A stretch of DNA of 64,000 nt, from the NCBI RefSeq assembly GCF_010233585.1, contig NZ_CP045997.1, forward strand, positions 4,717,284 to 4,781,283. The letters run 5' to 3'. Below, piece by piece: positions 9,353-17,337 of the stretch. Position numbers and translations under genes: made by a program. Position 1 is the stretch's first letter. Each line of letters opens with the position of its first letter. The notes below the pieces were generated by a model, which was not told where the DNA came from, made no database searches, and saw nothing but the letters and a program-made list of their open reading frames with translations. This stretch comes from Spirosoma endbachense (lineage in GTDB: Bacteria; Bacteroidota; Bacteroidia; Cytophagales; Spirosomataceae).

Positions 9353-10222
9353 ATGTTATTCCGATTTCCCATAAAAGACGTTAAAGTCGATACAACGACT
9401 GAAAAGAAAATCATAAAAAAACCAACGTATAGCACGGGTTGTATCGATCTGAATCAGTTTGAATATACTCTGGACTTAGAAGGAATTGCCAGGTTTTACG
9501 CATACAATGGGAATCAGATTGAAGTGATGCCTCATGTGGCTGATAGTCAGTCTGTTATTGAGCTGTATCTGAATGGGTCGGTATATGGGGCAATTTTGCA
9601 TCAACGAAAAACGCTGCCGCTACATGGGAGTTGTTTTCAGTACGAGGGCTTGGGGATAATGATTTGTGGTGAGTCGGGAGTGGGTAAATCATCCCTCACT
9701 GCTTCATTCTGTTTAAGTGGAGCCAATTTTTTAACCGACGATGTAACTCCAATACTATTTAATAGGGGAAAGCCGCAGATATGGGGCGTATCAGATCGAA
9801 TTAAGCTGTGGAGCGATAGCCTGCTGCAATTGAATCAAAAAGAAGAGGGCTTGGAAAGGATTTTTCCCCGGCAGGGTAAATTTTATTTCCCAGTAGAATC
9901 AGGCAACCAAATGGTCTTACTGTTAAGCCATGTATTTATTATACAAATCCACGACGTGCCTAAGATATGGGCTCAACCGTTGAGAGGTGTTGAAAAATTT
10001 TCTGCCCTTCGCAAAGAAATATATCGTAGTGAATACCTAGAGGGAATGCCTGAAAGCGAAAGGGCATATCTAGAGCAAATAATTGCGATAAGCCAGGCTG
10101 TAACTGTTACAAAAGTTTTTCGTCCCGCTTCCATTCCAATTGAGCTACTGCGAATTAAATTAGAAAAACTTATTTTAATGGTAAAATCGGATCAGCAGCT
10201 TTTACCAACTGAAATTATGTAA
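9353..10222 (+). CDS. HPr-kinase-like protein, probable lasso-precursor kinase
   Basis: 289 residues. The Walker A loop GESGVGKS lies at residues 106-113, preceded by LPLHGSCFQYEGLGIMICG and followed by the Asp-rich LTDDVTPIL, the layout of HPr kinase/phosphorylase C-terminal domains. There is no HprK N-terminal domain of the classical type, as in the stand-alone kinases of paeninodin-like lasso clusters, which phosphorylate the C-terminal Ser side chain of the precursor. The gene ends 9 nt before the B2 peptidase gene, and the nearby precursor ends in Ser, which fits that role. A TAGTTTCG box just upstream is a weak promoter candidate. Confidence 0.85.
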   Translation: MLFRFPIKDVKVDTTTEKKIIKKPTYSTGCIDLNQFEYTLDLEGIARFYAYNGNQIEVMPHVADSQSVIELYLNGSVYGAILHQRKTLPLHGSCFQYEGLGIMICGESGVGKSSLTASFCLSGANFLTDDVTPILFNRGKPQIWGVSDRIKLWSDSLLQLNQKEEGLERIFPRQGKFYFPVESGNQMVLLLSHVFIIQIHDVPKIWAQPLRGVEKFSALRKEIYRSEYLEGMPESERAYLEQIIAISQAVTVTKVFRPASIPIELLRIKLEKLILMVKSDQQLLPTEIM

Positions 10223-10231
10223 TATTGAGTT

Positions 10232-10645
10232 ATGAAAATGCTAATAAAATATAATGAATTACCGATTAAGGAAAAACTCCTTTTTCTGGAAGCATTATTT
10301 TTTGTGTTTTTAGCTAAAATTCTTTTACTATTTCTACCATTTAAACTTTGTGTGAGTATCTTGTCTGTTAATAAAAAGAATTACGAAACCCCTGAACTAG
10401 AGCAGCTAAAACAGATAAAAAAAGCAATTCGTCGTACTCGCTGGCTCTCATTCTGGAAAAACCAGTGCATAGTAATGAGCATTGCTTCTCGTTGGATGTT
10501 ACAACGCCGGCATATTCATTCTCTGCTTTCGTTAGGCGTAGCTTTCGATGAAAATAAAAAATTAAAAGCACATGCCTGGCTTAGAACAGGCGAAATCGGT
10601 ATCGTAGAAAAAGGCGGGAATTTCCATGAATTATACAATTTTTAA
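10232..10645 (+). CDS. Lasso peptide B2 leader peptidase (transglutaminase-like)
   Basis: 137 residues, the normal length of a stand-alone B2 protein. Residues 1-70 form a hydrophobic and helical N-terminal part. The catalytic region has Cys79 (KNQCIVMSIASRWML) and His114 in the HAW motif (LKAHAWLRTGE), separated by LLSLGVAFDENK, which is the family pattern LGV..D...aHAW. It cleaves the leader from the precursor so that the cyclase can close the ring. The split B1/B2 arrangement is confirmed by the PqqD-like gene at 13369. The precursor gene begins 42 nt downstream. Confidence 0.88.
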   Translation: MKMLIKYNELPIKEKLLFLEALFFVFLAKILLLFLPFKLCVSILSVNKKNYETPELEQLKQIKKAIRRTRWLSFWKNQCIVMSIASRWMLQRRHIHSLLSLGVAFDENKKLKAHAWLRTGEIGIVEKGGNFHELYNF

Positions 10646-10646
10646 T

Positions 10647-10654
10647 TAACTTTG
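10647..10654 (+). promoter_or_regulatory. Bacteroidota -7 promoter box ahead of the precursor gene
   Basis: TAACTTTG matches the Bacteroidota sigma-A -7 consensus TAnnTTTG. It starts one base after the B2 stop codon and lies 33 nt before the precursor ATG. No clear -33 TTG is visible. It would let the short precursor be transcribed more strongly than the enzymes. Confidence 0.5.
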
Positions 10655-10687
10655 TTAAGTCTGCAACATTAACCTCAATCTTACACT

Positions 10688-10840
10688 ATGGAAGCATTAT
10701 ATAATGACAGGAAAGTTTGGGCTAAGCCCACTGTTCAAACTCTGAACATCAACAAAGACACCTATTCGTCTCAGGGGCATGGCGACAGAGAAGTAGGAAA
10801 AGGAGGTGGAGATAATCAAACAAAAGATATTCCGTCGTAA
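10688..10840 (+). CDS. Lasso peptide precursor (A peptide)
   Basis: A 50-residue ORF between the B2 and cyclase genes. The leader carries the lasso recognition pattern KVWAKPTVQTL (aromatic-x-x-Pro...Leu, read by the PqqD-like B1) and Thr25, which would be the penultimate leader residue. This puts the core start at Ser27: SSQGHGDRE then VGKGGGDNQTKDIPS. Macrolactam closure could use Asp at core position 7 or Glu at position 9, both allowed ring sizes. The core is Gly-rich, hydrophilic, lacks Cys, and ends in Ser, the residue phosphorylated in paeninodin-type clusters that encode an HPr-like kinase, as here. The stop lies 3 nt before the cyclase ATG. Core start and ring size are predictions. 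Confidence 0.85.
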   Translation: MEALYNDRKVWAKPTVQTLNINKDTYSSQGHGDREVGKGGGDNQTKDIPS

Positions 10841-10843
10841 CCT

Positions 10844-12676
10844 ATGCTTTACGGTGTGTTCTCCCCTCGGCCCTTAGCGACTGAGAGAGCAAATCTCAAT
10901 CGTCTCAAAAAATCAATAGAATGGGCGGAGGGCGAACACCACAATGTAAACTATAGGAACTTTTCAGGCGGTTTTTTCTTAGACCCTAGACTTCCTTATA
11001 CGGTTGATGATTGCCTGTACATTGATACCTCTCATGATTTATTGGTATTAATGACTGGCTGTCTCTACAACCGAGCAGAACTATGCCATCAATTTAACCT
11101 AAATTCCAGCCCGCTTTCCGAACCAGCACTAGTCGCGCAAATTTATTTACAAGAAGGCCCCAGTTTTGTAAATAGCCTCAATGGCGATTTTGCCATTGTT
11201 ATATATGAGTCGCCAAAAAATGCTTTCTACCTTTTTCGGGACCATTTAGGCATCGCCCCCCTTGCTTATACAACAACGGGACAATCGATCTATTTCGCTT
11301 CTGATATTATTGGCTTATGTCGCACCTTTTCAGAAGGCATTCGCATCAATATGGACCCCTTTATAGCGGACTATAAAGTTGTTGATATGACGCTGACGCC
11401 AAATGAGAAGGTATTAAAATTGAAAGCGGGACATTCACTTTCATACACGGCAGAAGGGGTGACCACTAAAAAATACTGGGAGCCAGAACGGATCAAAACG
11501 GATAAAACTCTGAGTCAGGAACAGATGTTTTCTGAACTTAAATCGCTTTTAAAAGATGCCGTGCATATTCGTGCAGATCAGCGATTTAATGCAGGTGCCC
11601 ATGTAAGTGGTGGTATCGATTCAAGTCTCGTTGCTGTTCTGGCTTGTAAAGAGTTCGAGAAACAATCGACCTTTTATGGTTATTCCTGGTCGCCTTCTAA
11701 TTGCATACCCGTTAATAATGAGCTTGATGAAAGGGATTTGGTAAAACAGACCTGTGAAATGGCAGGTATTACACCTGTGCATATTCACGTTGAAGTAAAT
11801 GATTTTATTGAGTTAACCAAAAATAGCATGAACAGCTTCATGTATTTTCATGAAGAAAAAGTGCTGGAAATGGCAAAAACGCACAAGACAAACTTATTAT
11901 TTAATGGCCATGGTGGAGATGAATTTATAAGTTATGGAAGTCTGGGAGTCGATTCCGATCTCTTGTTTAATTTTCAATGGAAAACTTTTCTTAAAAAAAA
12001 CCCACTTAGTAATCCTCGAAAAATAATTAAATATTTAGTTTTTAGGGTGCTTTTTCCGGCCGTTAATTATATACCATCTTCAGTAAAAAAAAGTTATGAT
12101 AAGGCAATGTGGCTTTTTAAAAAGCCATACAGAAAGCTGCATCAAAAAACATATAAGCGTTACTATTGTTATCGTTCCCGCCGAAAATATCAATTGGGCC
12201 TATTGTATAACTATCACCTCCCTGAACGTACAGAATGTTGGACAATTACGGGATATAAGGCAGGAATTCAATACCGTTATCCTTTACTAGACAAACGAAT
12301 TGTTGAATACATACTGAAAGTCCCCTCTAAGCTACTAGTGAAAGATAGTAAATATACGCGTATTATTCTTCGTGAAATTAGTGAGGGATTGCTGCCCAAT
12401 GCCGTAAGATGGAGGCTAGGCAAAAAAGATCCTGCTTTTTTTGCTTTGGTAAATAGCCAGACAAAAGACAGGGGACTACTTTTTATAAATGAAATAGATG
12501 ATTTTAAAGCTAACCCAAGTTTGTATTTTGTTGACTTTGCCTTAGTAGAACATGAAATTAAGCAATTCGAAGAAGATGATAAATATCCAGCATCTAATAA
12601 ATTATTAGGTGATATTCTTGCTTTCAAGGCACTCCATGAGCTTTCAAAAAGCTATGAGAAATCAATAGAAGAATAA
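10844..12676 (+). CDS. Lasso cyclase (asparagine-synthetase-like C protein)
   Basis: 610 residues with an N-terminal class-II glutamine-amidotransferase-like domain (about 1-200) lacking the nucleophilic Cys at position 2 (the protein starts MLYGVF), and a C-terminal ATP-pyrophosphatase domain with SGGIDSS at residues 255-261. FNGHGGDEF follows near residue 365. This combination is typical of lasso cyclases, which adenylate an Asp/Glu side chain in the core and join it to the new N-terminal amine. The ATG lies 3 nt after the precursor stop, so the two are coupled. Basic stretches around residues 415-450 (KKPYRKLHQKTYKRYY) are notable but not diagnostic. Confidence 0.9.
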   Translation: MLYGVFSPRPLATERANLNRLKKSIEWAEGEHHNVNYRNFSGGFFLDPRLPYTVDDCLYIDTSHDLLVLMTGCLYNRAELCHQFNLNSSPLSEPALVAQIYLQEGPSFVNSLNGDFAIVIYESPKNAFYLFRDHLGIAPLAYTTTGQSIYFASDIIGLCRTFSEGIRINMDPFIADYKVVDMTLTPNEKVLKLKAGHSLSYTAEGVTTKKYWEPERIKTDKTLSQEQMFSELKSLLKDAVHIRADQRFNAGAHVSGGIDSSLVAVLACKEFEKQSTFYGYSWSPSNCIPVNNELDERDLVKQTCEMAGITPVHIHVEVNDFIELTKNSMNSFMYFHEEKVLEMAKTHKTNLLFNGHGGDEFISYGSLGVDSDLLFNFQWKTFLKKNPLSNPRKIIKYLVFRVLFPAVNYIPSSVKKSYDKAMWLFKKPYRKLHQKTYKRYYCYRSRRKYQLGLLYNYHLPERTECWTITGYKAGIQYRYPLLDKRIVEYILKVPSKLLVKDSKYTRIILREISEGLLPNAVRWRLGKKDPAFFALVNSQTKDRGLLFINEIDDFKANPSLYFVDFALVEHEIKQFEEDDKYPASNKLLGDILAFKALHELSKSYEKSIEE

Positions 12677-12701
12677 GTGAACAATATTAAATAGGAACGC
12701 T

Positions 12702-13274
12702 ATGAAAGACCTTGCCGTTGAAAGTCCATTGAATGAGCAGGAGATATGTGTTAAATGTGGCTTTTGTTGCGATGGTACACTGTTTAGCTATGCTGTTTTG
12801 CAGGCAGGAGAACAAGGGAATTTGCCGGAAAAGATTGAGCAAAACTATAGCAAAGAAGACGGCAGAGAATTTTTTAAACTACCTTGCTCTTACTTTTGTG
12901 GCAAATGCACAATATATGATCAGAAACGGGCATCAATTTGTTCAGCTTTCCGGTGCCAGTTATTGAAAGATTTTTCGATAGATAAAATTACGCAAGCGAA
13001 TGCAATGAGAATAATAGACAATGCCGTGAAATTCAGAGATGAAATATATTTACTTTATAGAGAAATTTTCGGTAATGACTATAGGCTAAGTTTTAGAAAC
13101 TTACTAGTAGACCTGGCTAAATATGGAAACGATGCCTTCGAAGATGACCCATTGAATCAATCAATTGAATTGCTAAGAATAAAGTGCAATATATACGAAA
13201 CTTTATTGATAAAGAATTTTAAATCAATAAAAAATTTTGAACGACTGATAAGCACCTCAATGGAAGAGACTTGA
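12702..13274 (+). CDS. YkgJ-family Cys-cluster protein in the lasso operon
   Basis: 190 residues. Clustered cysteines, CVKCGFCC near the N-terminus, then PCSYFCGKCTIYDQKRASICSAFRC, form the YkgJ CxxCxxCC-type metal (zinc or Fe-S) pattern. The remaining half is helical without recognised motifs. It lies 25 nt after the cyclase gene on the same strand. YkgJ-like proteins have no firm biochemical role. Its location inside the operon suggests tailoring, chaperoning or metal-dependent modification of the peptide, but this is only inferred from context. Confidence 0.8.
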   Translation: MKDLAVESPLNEQEICVKCGFCCDGTLFSYAVLQAGEQGNLPEKIEQNYSKEDGREFFKLPCSYFCGKCTIYDQKRASICSAFRCQLLKDFSIDKITQANAMRIIDNAVKFRDEIYLLYREIFGNDYRLSFRNLLVDLAKYGNDAFEDDPLNQSIELLRIKCNIYETLLIKNFKSIKNFERLISTSMEET

Positions 13275-13368
13275 CTATATTATTACGGTTTTCAATTAAA
13301 GTTGTAGCCTTAATCGGTTTTTCTGAGTATTGTTTTAGGTAGACAGGTAACAATAAAGTGCATTAAGG

Positions 13369-13635
13369 ATGAAAAGATTTATAAGAAACCATGAAACTAT
13401 TTCTGGGCAGATAGATGATGAGTTGGTAATGATGGACATCGAAAAAGGAAGCTATTTTTCGTTAAATACCGTAGCTACGAGAATCTGGGAATTACTCGAA
13501 GGTCCTCTTACTATTGAAAATTTATGCGACTTACTTCTTAAAGAATATGACGTAGATTACTCAGAATGTCGTGCCGATGTAGAAGAACATCTTACTAAAA
13601 TGAAGGAACTTGGTTTAGTTAAATCAATCGATTAG
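13369..13635 (+). CDS. Lasso B1 protein (PqqD-like RiPP recognition element)
   Basis: 88 residues with the PqqD fold pattern: a beta-rich N-terminus (DDELVMMDIEKGSYFSLNTVATRIWELLEGP) followed by helices (TIENLCDLLLKEYDV and the C-terminal EEHLTKMKELGLV). The segment 'y..LN.va..iWelLeg' is the classical signature. It binds the Trp/Pro/Leu leader motif of the precursor and presents it to the B2 peptidase. A 94-bp gap separates it from the YkgJ-like gene and 103 bp from the nucleotidyltransferase gene. Confidence 0.9.
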   Translation: MKRFIRNHETISGQIDDELVMMDIEKGSYFSLNTVATRIWELLEGPLTIENLCDLLLKEYDVDYSECRADVEEHLTKMKELGLVKSID

Positions 13636-13658
13636 CAAAGCAAGCTTCTCGAGGACGC

Positions 13659-13694
13659 ACATTGGCTAGCTCCGACTTTAGAGCTGGCCAATGT
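13659..13694 (+). other. Hairpin between B1 and nucleotidyltransferase genes
   Basis: Arms 13659-13672 and 13681-13694 pair over 14 bp with one U-G wobble and an 8-nt loop. No long U tract follows, so it may be a weak terminator, an mRNA stability element or a processing site that divides the lasso operon into an upstream biosynthesis part and a downstream nucleotidyltransferase/exporter part. Confidence 0.5.
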
Positions 13695-13738
13695 ATTAAA
13701 ACCATATAGCCTTAAACTAATTACGGCTTCCCAATGCC

Positions 13739-14947
13739 ATGAGAACAGGTGTCAGCAAAAGTAAATTTATAGCCGGATTAAATCAGGAAACGCAATTTCT
13801 GCTGCGATGTTTAGATGCGAAATCGACCTTTTACCCAAGCGATTTTGAGCAATTTGATCCAGATATTTTTTTACATAACGCCGAATGCCATCGCGTAACG
13901 AATATTGTTTATACTACTATAAAAACTAATCATTCATTTCCAGTACATATAAAGAATCGCTTGAGGGAACAGCATGTAGCTAATAAGCTTAGAATGCTTT
14001 CCTATATGGCAGAACTTTGTCGGGTTCTGAAAATTATGAATGCTAATAAAATAAAGGCAGTTGCTTTAAAAGGCCCGTTATTAGGTGAACTCTATTATGA
14101 TGACTATACGCAAAGAGAGTGTAAAGATTTAGATATTATCGTTCAGGAGTCGGATGTTCAGAAAGCCTATGAAATTTTGCTCGATGTAGGCTATAAGTTG
14201 TCGGATATTCTATGGAAGACTCCGAAACAAAAAGCTGTTTATGACAAAACATTTCATCACTATAATTTATACAACTCCAAAACTAATGTGCAGGTTGAAC
14301 TGCACTGGCGACTGAATGCAGCAGGAAGTGATTCTATACTGAAATCGAAATTAAGTTGGGATACTCTACCCGTGATACAAGCGTGTGGCCAGGCTATACC
14401 GATCTTACCCAGAAACGATATGTTTATTTACTTATGTATACATGGGGGAACACACCAATGGAAACGGTTATTCTGGCTTGTTGATATAGTACGAATTATT
14501 GAGAGAGAAGGTGCTGGTTTCTTAGTTGAAATCTATAACCAGTTAAGCCAAAAAAGTGAAAAACGATATGTACTTGAGGCTTGCCATTTAGCTTATGTCA
14601 TTTTTGGAATTGACCTGCACCCCATTATTCACGAAGCAATAGAAAAGGATGCCAATATAGGGAGACTCTCTGAAGTTTCAATTTTTTCAATGAGCACTAT
14701 TTCCGACGTTTATCTAAGCCCTATATCGTCCTTTAAAACATTTTCATTAGCTATGCGTAAATTTATTAAATTTTACTGGTCAGCTATTTATTTAGATGGT
14801 TATAAGGCAATATTCACGTCTTTTAGCAATTTCTTTATTAATCCGTCTTACTGGTCTATCTATTCATTTCGTGACAGCTTTTTTGTATTGAATTATATCG
14901 CAGCTCCTTTTCTGTGGATATATAAACTATTTAATAAAGTAAAGTGA
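13739..14947 (+). CDS. Nucleotidyltransferase-family protein of the lasso cluster
   Basis: 402 residues of the uncharacterised nucleotidyltransferase family (PF14907 type). Diagnostic pieces are VALKGPLLGELYYDD, the catalytic carboxylate motif RECKDLDIIV, the helix EILLDVGYKL and VQVELHWRLN. Homologues (called N) occur in paeninodin-like lasso clusters beside the kinase, B1, B2, cyclase and ABC gene, exactly as here. Its substrate is unknown: nucleotide or phosphate transfer to the peptide is a guess. The stop overlaps the exporter start (TGATG), so translation is coupled. The C-terminal part contains hydrophobic, aromatic segments. Confidence 0.85.
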   Translation: MRTGVSKSKFIAGLNQETQFLLRCLDAKSTFYPSDFEQFDPDIFLHNAECHRVTNIVYTTIKTNHSFPVHIKNRLREQHVANKLRMLSYMAELCRVLKIMNANKIKAVALKGPLLGELYYDDYTQRECKDLDIIVQESDVQKAYEILLDVGYKLSDILWKTPKQKAVYDKTFHHYNLYNSKTNVQVELHWRLNAAGSDSILKSKLSWDTLPVIQACGQAIPILPRNDMFIYLCIHGGTHQWKRLFWLVDIVRIIEREGAGFLVEIYNQLSQKSEKRYVLEACHLAYVIFGIDLHPIIHEAIEKDANIGRLSEVSIFSMSTISDVYLSPISSFKTFSLAMRKFIKFYWSAIYLDGYKAIFTSFSNFFINPSYWSIYSFRDSFFVLNYIAAPFLWIYKLFNKVK

Positions 14948-16674
14948 TGATATTTAGTGAGCAAAAAGCGCTTCGACACTATCTTTATTCACTGTTTAAA
15001 TCGAATAAGATTAAAATAGTTTCGTCTGTTATTATTACTCTTTTTTCGGGATTAACAAGAGGAGGGAGCATTATTCTGTTGTTGCCTCTACTCGGTCTGG
15101 CTGGTATAACGGGAGATTCGGACCAGAACAGTAGAGCGTTTAAACTAACTAAGGCAGTCTGGGATATTCTAGGCATCTCCTTCACACTTTATACTTGTCT
15201 TATTATTTATATACTGCTTGTGTTGATTCATGCATGTTTGGGCTATATAAAAAATTTATTGGATGTATCTATTGTGCAAGAGTATAAGCAGAATCTACGA
15301 AATGAACTTTTTTCCGCAGTTATTAATTCGGAATGGGGGTTTATTAAAAATGCAAAAAATACCCACATATTTAATAACTTAATTGATGAAATTAATAATA
15401 TCGGATATTCTGTGAATTTAGCTGTTAATTCATTTAGTACGTTTGCGCTATTCTTTTTCTACTTGGCGACGTCCTTATATGTATCGATTAAGATGACTTT
15501 TATTGCCAGTTTGTGTATTCTGCCATTGCTGCTGGTTCAACGTAAATTAAATAATAAAGCGTACAAATCTGGTGTAGCTATGTACGAACGCCATGAGAGT
15601 TTATTTAATGCTGTTCTTGAGTTTATTAACAGTTTTAAGTTGGCAAAAAGTTATAGTTTTCAGGGCCGATATGAGACTGAGTTCAGGAATATCACGCGCC
15701 AGACCGTTAGGGATGAATATTTATTTGCTAAAATAAGTGCTGGTACCAGTATTTTATATGAAGTTGGCTCAGCAATAATCGTTAGCATCATTCTTATATG
15801 GGCAATAAAAGTCGTTCATATGCCAGTTGTGGATTTATTGTTAATGATATACATTGCCTCAAAATTGTTGCCGACTATTTCTTCATTAATCAGAGTCTTT
15901 CAATATACGTTAAATATGCTACCCTCCTATGAGGGTGTGACGAATTTACTACTTAAATCCCGGCAAAATCGAGAGGAGAATGGCGATAAATTGACAGTAA
16001 ATGGGTTTCCTGAAAAGTCCATAAAATTGTCAAGAATAGGCTTTCGCTATGACGAAGAAAAACCTATTCTTGACAATTTCAGTTGCGAAATTGAAGTAAA
16101 TAAAACCACTTCAATACTTGGTGCTTCTGGGCGAGGTAAAACCACTTTGGTAGAACTACTCCTTGGCCTTTTAAAGCCACAGGCAGGTAAAGTACTTTTA
16201 GATAATATTGATTTAAATGAGGTAAATCTGGCTGATTGGCGAAAAATGACAGCCTACATACCTCAGGAATGTTTTTTATTCAATGCAACCATTCGGGAAA
16301 ATTTATTGTGGGTTAAACCCGCTGCAACTGAATCGGAACTACAGGAAGTATTGAAATTAGTAGCAGGCGAGTTTGTTTTTACGTTACCTAAAGGTCTGGA
16401 TACGAATGTAGGCGATCAGGGAGTACGGCTCTCTGGAGGAGAACGCCAACGTATTGCTTTAGCAAGGGCCATGCTCCGGAATCCCAAAATGTTAATCCTG
16501 GATGAAGCAACAAATGCGTTAGATATCAGTAATGAGTTAATGATAAAAAAAGCCATAGACCAATTAAAGGGTAAGATAACTATATTGATAATCGCTCATA
16601 ATCAATATCTACATGAAGGCGCTGATGAAACGATTGATTTAGAAGCGGTTCATTCTACTCTATATCCTAACTGA
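14947..16674 (+). CDS. ABC transporter, fused membrane-ATPase, lasso peptide exporter
   Basis: About 575 residues, the normal length of a half-transporter. The membrane domain (about 1-320) shows several hydrophobic helices (SVIITLFSGLTRGGSIILLLPLL, LIIYILLVLIHACLGY, FALFFFYLATSLYV, LLLMIYIASKL). The ATPase has Walker A GASGRGKTT near residue 392, Q-loop IPQECFLFN, signature LSGGERQRIALARA and Walker B KMLILDEATNALD. There is no N-terminal C39 peptidase, as expected when a B2 enzyme removes the leader. It should export the mature peptide and give self-protection. The ATG at 14947 overlaps the previous stop; GTG at 14944 is an alternative. Confidence 0.92.
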   Translation: MIFSEQKALRHYLYSLFKSNKIKIVSSVIITLFSGLTRGGSIILLLPLLGLAGITGDSDQNSRAFKLTKAVWDILGISFTLYTCLIIYILLVLIHACLGYIKNLLDVSIVQEYKQNLRNELFSAVINSEWGFIKNAKNTHIFNNLIDEINNIGYSVNLAVNSFSTFALFFFYLATSLYVSIKMTFIASLCILPLLLVQRKLNNKAYKSGVAMYERHESLFNAVLEFINSFKLAKSYSFQGRYETEFRNITRQTVRDEYLFAKISAGTSILYEVGSAIIVSIILIWAIKVVHMPVVDLLLMIYIASKLLPTISSLIRVFQYTLNMLPSYEGVTNLLLKSRQNREENGDKLTVNGFPEKSIKLSRIGFRYDEEKPILDNFSCEIEVNKTTSILGASGRGKTTLVELLLGLLKPQAGKVLLDNIDLNEVNLADWRKMTAYIPQECFLFNATIRENLLWVKPAATESELQEVLKLVAGEFVFTLPKGLDTNVGDQGVRLSGGERQRIALARAMLRNPKMLILDEATNALDISNELMIKKAIDQLKGKITILIIAHNQYLHEGADETIDLEAVHSTLYPN

Positions 16675-16800
16675 GCTGCTTATTGTTAACATGTCGAGTT
16701 TAGCACACACTGGCTTTATCAACTCGTTTACTTGATTTCAATTATCAAGTGAGCCACTTATCCAGGTTGCTAAGTATGCCCATTCTTTGCTAACCAATAA

Positions 16801-16830
16801 AAATACCGGACTCAAGAGGGTCCGGTATTT
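16801..16830. terminator. Hairpin terminator after the lasso operon
   Basis: A perfect 11-bp stem (AAATACCGGAC / GTCCGGTATTT, 8-nt loop) lies in the 285-bp gap between the exporter gene and the convergent gene at 16960. The A-rich and T-rich arm ends allow termination in both directions. No gene is seen in the rest of the gap. Confidence 0.7.
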
Positions 16831-16959
16831 CCCGTTTTCTTAACCTAATAATATGACTGGATATGGTTGGTAACAGAGGGCAAAGATTAGCATTAACGCA
16901 AAATCCTATACCCGATTGTATCTGTTACAGAGTCCTTATTTAAGAATATCATGAATTGA

Positions 16960-17337
16960 CTACTGAATGGTTACAGCCCGGCTGGTGTGCTCTACTGGTT
17001 TGGTCGATAAAGTCAATTGCTTCCGTATGCTCCCTTCTTTAGAAGCTACTTCCAGCTCATACTTGCCATCATTCAATTCTTCCACATTAAGCTTCACGGC
17101 ATAGTGAGCGTCCTTTTTGTCGATGCTCTGCTGATAAATGATCTGATTGTCTGAGCTCCGTAGAAGGATAACTACTGGTACGTCTGCGGTCTTGCTCACC
17201 GCTACGCGGATCTGATTGTTAATCGTCACGAACGCACTGGCGTCGAATGGGAGCGCCTTTGGTGTAGTCGGGTTTGCCAGGGTGGATGTGCTCATCAGGA
17301 CTGAAGCGACCAGTTTGTTCAGGAAGGGGAGTAGCAT
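16960..17337 (-). CDS. Small exported beta-sandwich protein, function unknown
   Basis: 125 residues: signal peptide (MLLPFLNKLVASVLMSTSTLA) followed by about 100 residues with repeated short beta-strands (VVILLRSSDNQIIYQQSI, YAVKLNVEELNDGKYELEVAS, IRKQLTLS). The pattern 'L.dG.Y.l.v....g...k..tl' resembles the small Ig-like/DUF3244-type periplasmic domains common in Bacteroidota. It is similar in plan to the protein at 35228-35584. No catalytic residues are visible. It is transcribed toward the lasso operon. Confidence 0.7.
   Translation of the reverse strand: MLLPFLNKLVASVLMSTSTLANPTTPKALPFDASAFVTINNQIRVAVSKTADVPVVILLRSSDNQIIYQQSIDKKDAHYAVKLNVEELNDGKYELEVASKEGSIRKQLTLSTKPVEHTSRAVTIQ

Noticed and set aside
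10688..10840. Core starting at Gly30 or Gly32 instead of Ser27
   Set aside because: Neither leaves Asp or Glu at ring positions 7-9, and the penultimate-Thr rule points to Ser27.
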